A DNA stretch of 64,000 nt from contig OX336339.1 in assembly GCA_946902875.1 (NCBI GenBank), forward strand, positions 2,102,397 through 2,166,396, written 5' to 3'. Shown piece after piece: positions 60,620-64,000 of this stretch. The notes beneath the pieces are model-generated. The model ran no database searches. It was given only the letters and a program-made list of their open reading frames with translations, and was not told where the DNA came from. The translations under genes and the position numbers were made by a program. The DNA comes from Nematopogon swammerdamellus (lineage: Eukaryota > Arthropoda > Insecta > Lepidoptera > Adelidae). The stretch's first letter is position 1, and every line of letters begins with the position of its first letter.

Positions 60620-60998
60620 TTGTTTCTCGGAAACGATTTGGATGATATTTTGTATTTAGATAATGTTATTTTTTTCAAGTTTATCTGTATAGGTGTAGGC
60701 TCCGAGTGAAGCTCGGTCGCCCAGGTACTGTGTTATTATGGCGAATATCCTAACAAATAAATAAAAAAACAAAATTCCAAAAAATTAAGGGGTCATACAA
60801 GAAACGTTTTATTTTTCAACATAATTTGTTTTTGTTCTATCGTAAAAAGGGTAATATATACACGCGTCAAACTTGGTGTGATTATGGTGCAAACTCTAAA
60901 GTAAACAACAATTAATAAAAGCCATCCAAATGTGAATGGAGCTCGCACTAATAATCCAAAAATGAATTAAAGAAAACCATTTTTTTTTATACAGACAC

Positions 60999-61252
60999 AT
61001 CGTCGCTTGTGAGGCCAATTTGCCAATCTGACAGATTGGCTAATTGGACATAAAGGTACCAATATACGGAGAATGGGTGAATACACGTTGTGGCTAATTT
61101 TCATAACTATATCTCAATTAGGTTCGAAGATATTGAAGTTTAAAATTAAATTAAGCTAGCTTTAACAGTATTAAAAAAAATATTTCTTTGCTTCTTCTGT
61201 AAATTTACGATTTTGCAGATTGGCAAATTTGCCTTACAAGCGACGACATATT
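60999..61252. mobile_element. MITE, ~35-bp inverted ends
   Basis: CGTCGCTTGTGAGGCCAATT with TGCCAATCTG at the left and the inverse at the right (CAGATTGGCAAATTTGCCTT with ACAAGCGACG). ACAT lies directly outside both ends and may be the target duplication. The centre is AT-rich. Confidence 0.75.
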
Positions 61253-61619
61253 GTGTATTGGAACGGAACCCTCGGTGCGCGATTCCCACTAACACTTGCC
61301 CGGTTTTTTTTTTATTATTATCGATTGGAAGCAGTTATTAATTAATTTGTATTGCATCATTATGAATTAATGTGCTTTATTAAACGCAGACACTATGCAA
61401 TATTGACTACGTGACTGCCCGTATCTACGTAATTGAGCTAGACGGGCGCACGCGACTGTACAATGTACAGTGGCGGCCCCAGAGGCCATTTCCGCCCAAA
61501 CTATCGATCAATATTACATCTACATAATTTTACATTTTGTGTGGGACAAAAAAATTACAATCATACAATATACAATACTATATATTATATATATAATTTA
61601 TATTTTATTTATTTATTTA

Positions 61620-62010
61620 TTTACTAATAATAAATCTGTAAGGGATGATGATGGAGTAAGTTACTTTGTTTTATGAGATACTGCAGTTTGTAGACTCTAT
61701 GTATGATACTAAAGCTAAATTGACGATTTTTAGAAATCTTTTCTGTATGTATGTATGTGTGTATGTATGTTCCTCCATAACTCTTAAACCGATCATCCGA
61801 ATTCGATGAAACTTAGTACAAGCTCATTTAACTATACGGGATACAGGATAGGCTAAAGAAAATTCAGTTCCCGTTACGCTAAGATGTGTCTCTCATACAA
61901 ACCGAATTGTTCCGCGCGCCGAAATAAAGGTACCTACGGTAGCGAGCTTACTTACTTTCTTCTTTTTAAATACGAATTTCACGCGAGCGAAGCTGCGGGC
62001 AAAAGCTAGT
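61620..62010 (+). mobile_element. Hel, full length
   Basis: TTACTAATAATAAATCTGTA to GCTGCGGGCAAAAGCTAGT. It carries an ATGT microsatellite of five units. Confidence 0.75.
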
Positions 62011-62322
62011 CTTGGTATATTTATGGTACTTTTATTATTTTTTACATAATATTAAGTTTACAAATATATATGGTAAGATTACTCATACATAATATTATAA
62101 TCTTATAGGATGTGAAAACGGCGAGTACATTAAATTTAGGAAATGATTATTGGGATCAAGAGTAACAAAAATGTCTAATAACTTTTTTGTGAATTCCCTT
62201 TAAATAAAAAGTTACTTTCATACAAACTAATTGATTATTTTAGTGTAACAATGATCTAATGACGATTTAATCCGATTTATACGCAAATATGATACGAGTA
62301 ATAAACGATCGCTTCTCTAATA
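62011..62322. other. AT-rich, nothing recognised
   Basis: No gene or shared repeat. Confidence 0.4.
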
Positions 62323-62323
62323 T

Positions 62324-62357
<34 letters not shown>

Positions 62358-62480
62358 TCTGTCTCTCTCTCCCTCCCTCCCCTTCCATCTGTCCTCTCCC
62401 CTCCCTCGCCATCCGGCGTTACCATTTGACACTAAATTCCGTTCATACTATACTTTCTTTGATACTGCTCGGCCGTATTG
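62323..62480 (-). repeat. (CT)n array at the end of a repeat T remnant
   Basis: CT units with CTGT interruptions (62323-62372) pass into CCCTCC and then, after about 65 bp, TTCATACTATACTTTCTTTG with ATACTGC, the terminal part of a reversed repeat T. Same arrangement as 30038-30312. Confidence 0.75.
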
Positions 62481-63323
62481 CTATGAGTTGATTCGCAGTA
62501 AGATTCAATGCGAAGAATAACCTGGAAAACAAACTTCGCAAGTCACAATGTTTAGTTAGTACCTTATAAGTATTATATTAAAGTAATTTACAATAATTGA
62601 CCCATACTACCGCTCACAAGTGTCACAAGAACATTATTATTTAATTAGCTGATCTTCATCTTTCTCTTTAATATAAAACATAATGTTTATATTCTGCGCG
62701 CGCACATTATGTACAACTATATGTTTATAGAATAGAGATAATAAGTATAATGATCCATTGAATGAGGTTTTCTCTCGTGTCGGTGGATCAATTATAATCA
62801 TATTGTTATTGTTGACGCTATAAAGAGAAGACGGGGAGTGCTGGGAGAGGCTTAAAATTGAATGCATTAAAAGAAAACTTCTATAAATGATAACTATTGG
62901 TATTGTGTCTGTTCTGATTGATTGCGTACCGATTGGTGTGTGGTTATTTAGGTTATGGAATCGAGAAGACACGGCAGTGTGTCAGCCAAGTTCGCAAAGC
63001 AAAAGGGCGACACACCGGCCGTGGGTCATACATAATTTTACACGAACGAACCATCTCGGGCCACACCCCCCCCCCCCCCCCCCCCCCCCATAACTACTAT
63101 TTGGCGTGTCTAGTAAGACCGTCTTCTAATTATCAAATCTGAAATTTTAATAAAAACCCTCTTACCATTCACGAGATAATGACGTCCGAAAATCACTATT
63201 TTTATCATTGACTGACTCACTCATCAAAAAATGAGACTACTTCCAGGTGACCTAGGAACTTAAAAATTGGTGTGGAGGTAGGTTAATAGACGAATATAAA
63301 GAAAAAAGTCTGAAATCGTCATA
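62481..63323. other. AT-rich; poly-C run
   Basis: A run of about 25 C lies at 63065-63089. Frames 62637-62972 (minus) and 62887-63093 (plus) lack motifs, and the latter ends in the poly-C. No repeat recognised. Confidence 0.35.
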
Positions 63324-63557
63324 TTAATGGTTGGTATAGAAGCAATACGCTTTAACGTTTCCACCGTTCAAGAAAATATAGTCTTCAGTTGATTTAAAAG
63401 AAAATTTGTTATTTTCTTTGCTACTCAATAGTGCGACTCGCAAGTTTTCTCTTAGGTATTCAAATTTATCTAATTGAACTTGTTCTTTGTCATTGAAATA
63501 CTTGACTAAATTGTTCTCAAACTCAAAGATTAAAGTAGGTGGATAAAAACTTGCCAA
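63324..63557 (-). CDS. Coding-like 77-codon frame, incomplete
   Basis: Minus-strand frame ASFYPPTLIFEFENNLVKYF, then NDKEQVQLDKFEYLRENLRV, 'ALLSSKENNKFSFKSTEDYI' and FLNGGNVKAYCFYTNH before a stop. An in-frame TAG stands just before the first codon (TTG), so there is no proper start. Acidic and aromatic residues are well mixed, which is unlike the other frames here. I recognise no family. Its 3' half is repeated inverted outside the frame (63383-63443 against 63550-63612), so the fragment has been rearranged. It may be an internal exon or a captured gene piece. Confidence 0.25.
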   Translation of the reverse strand: MASFYPPTLIFEFENNLVKYFNDKEQVQLDKFEYLRENLRVALLSSKENNKFSFKSTEDYIFLNGGNVKAYCFYTNH

Positions 63558-63779
63558 GAGGCACTATTGAGTAGCAAAGAACATAACAAATTATCTTTTA
63601 AAGCAACTGAATAACGTTATGCCTAACAGGAGCTATGATTTAAGGAAATTCGAAAGAACTTGGTATTCAGTTAGATCTCACTTCTTTTATTAGCGAAGCC
63701 GTTGTCCGAGTGCCCTTGCAAGTTTTATTAGTTTTTGTTGCGAACTTCTTTTTACACATTTATATTTTTAATGGGATAA

Positions 63780-63836
63780 TCTTCTCTATCTCTTTCTATA
63801 TCTCTACTTCTTATAAAAGGGAACGTCTGTCTGGAC
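63780..63836 (+). mobile_element. Repeat T, first part
   Basis: TCTATATCTCTACTTCTTAT then AAAAGGGAACGTCTGTCTGG. The copy is interrupted after 60 bp. Confidence 0.6.
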
Positions 63837-64000
63837 GACTCGTCTCGACCAAGAAACGCTGCCTTCTGCTTCCAACACCGACAATGACCACAATCCTGGC
63901 TGTTAGGTCAAACGGATCCGCACAATTCAAATAAAGAACGCTACAGACAACAAGGTGAGGACGCGGCGGCGCGGCGTCCGGCGGCGAGGCGGTTCCGCGA
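63837..64000. other. Unassigned, becoming CpG-rich at window edge
   Basis: CAAATAAAGAACGCTACAGA and then AACAAGGTGAGG, which has splice-donor form (AAG/GTGAGG at 63952-63960), stand before a CG-rich end. It could be the edge of a 5' exon, but the sequence ends. Confidence 0.2.

Larger units (their letters stand above)
60119..61308 (-). mobile_element. SINE-G, reverse, in three pieces
   Basis: Pieces at 60119-60142 (ACCGTAATAGGTAGCCGATT), 60727-60806 (GCGAATATCCTAACAAATAA to CATACAAGAAACG) and 61262-61308 (GGAACCCTCGGTGCGCGATT to CCCGGTTTTTTT) follow the normal order. They are separated by a Hel insertion and by DNA that includes a MITE. Confidence 0.65.

Overview
The window looks like intergenic or intronic DNA from a moth or butterfly (Lepidoptera). 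I found no complete host protein gene, no rRNA gene and no intact tRNA gene. The assignment rests on three kinds of repeat. First, several short Helitron-like elements end in a GC-rich hairpin followed by GCAAAAGCTAGT. Second, a short interspersed repeat begins AAAACCGGCCAAGTGCGAGT, which I remember as typical of lepidopteran genomes. Third, mariner/Tc elements and LINE tails with ATGT or GATGAT microsatellites are common. Nearly every long open frame lies in one of these repeats.

Repeat families, named here for this window only: SINE-A (about 385 bp; head with a tRNA-like A box, a 5S-rRNA-like promoter and a near B box); SINE-B (about 400 bp; tRNA-Ser/Leu-like head); a D-head variant of SINE-A; repeat C (about 330 bp); SINE-G (CCGGCCAAGTGCGAG repeat); Hel (Helitron-like, about 390 bp); repeat T (ends in a GA microsatellite); repeat J (CCCGACG repeat); repeats E, F, K and L; and several MITE or foldback families.

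Layout. 0-9 kb: degenerate mariner, 22-bp minisatellite, SINE-A, a TA-flanked MITE. 9-18 kb: Hel copies, a roughly 2-kb tandem array, a 110-bp inverted-repeat pair, a perfect 21-bp hairpin. 18-28 kb: Hel, an internally deleted Tc/mariner element, SINE-B/repeat-C composites, a foldback with a coding-like insert, a LINE with target duplication. 28.1 kb: the best candidate host signal, a TATA/Inr promoter with a short first exon. 28-38 kb: SINE-A copies, CpG-rich islands, a second deleted mariner, a possible minus-strand terminal exon, large palindromes. 38-50 kb: repeat C copies with a nested LINE, two A/B chimeras, a TTAA-flanked MITE. 50-64 kb: Helitrons, SINE-B, a MITE nested in a Helitron, SINE-A and SINE-G in reverse, and AT-rich DNA with one coding-like minus-strand frame.

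Most interesting: SINE-A has an unusual composite Pol III head (a 5S-like internal promoter between tRNA-like A and B boxes, closed by a terminal stem). Its core is shared with SINE-B and the D-head variant, so three heads sit on one core. Composite units (B+C, and inverted A tail + B tail) each occur twice with the same junction, which suggests that chimeras spread. All family assignments are by eye; no database search was possible.
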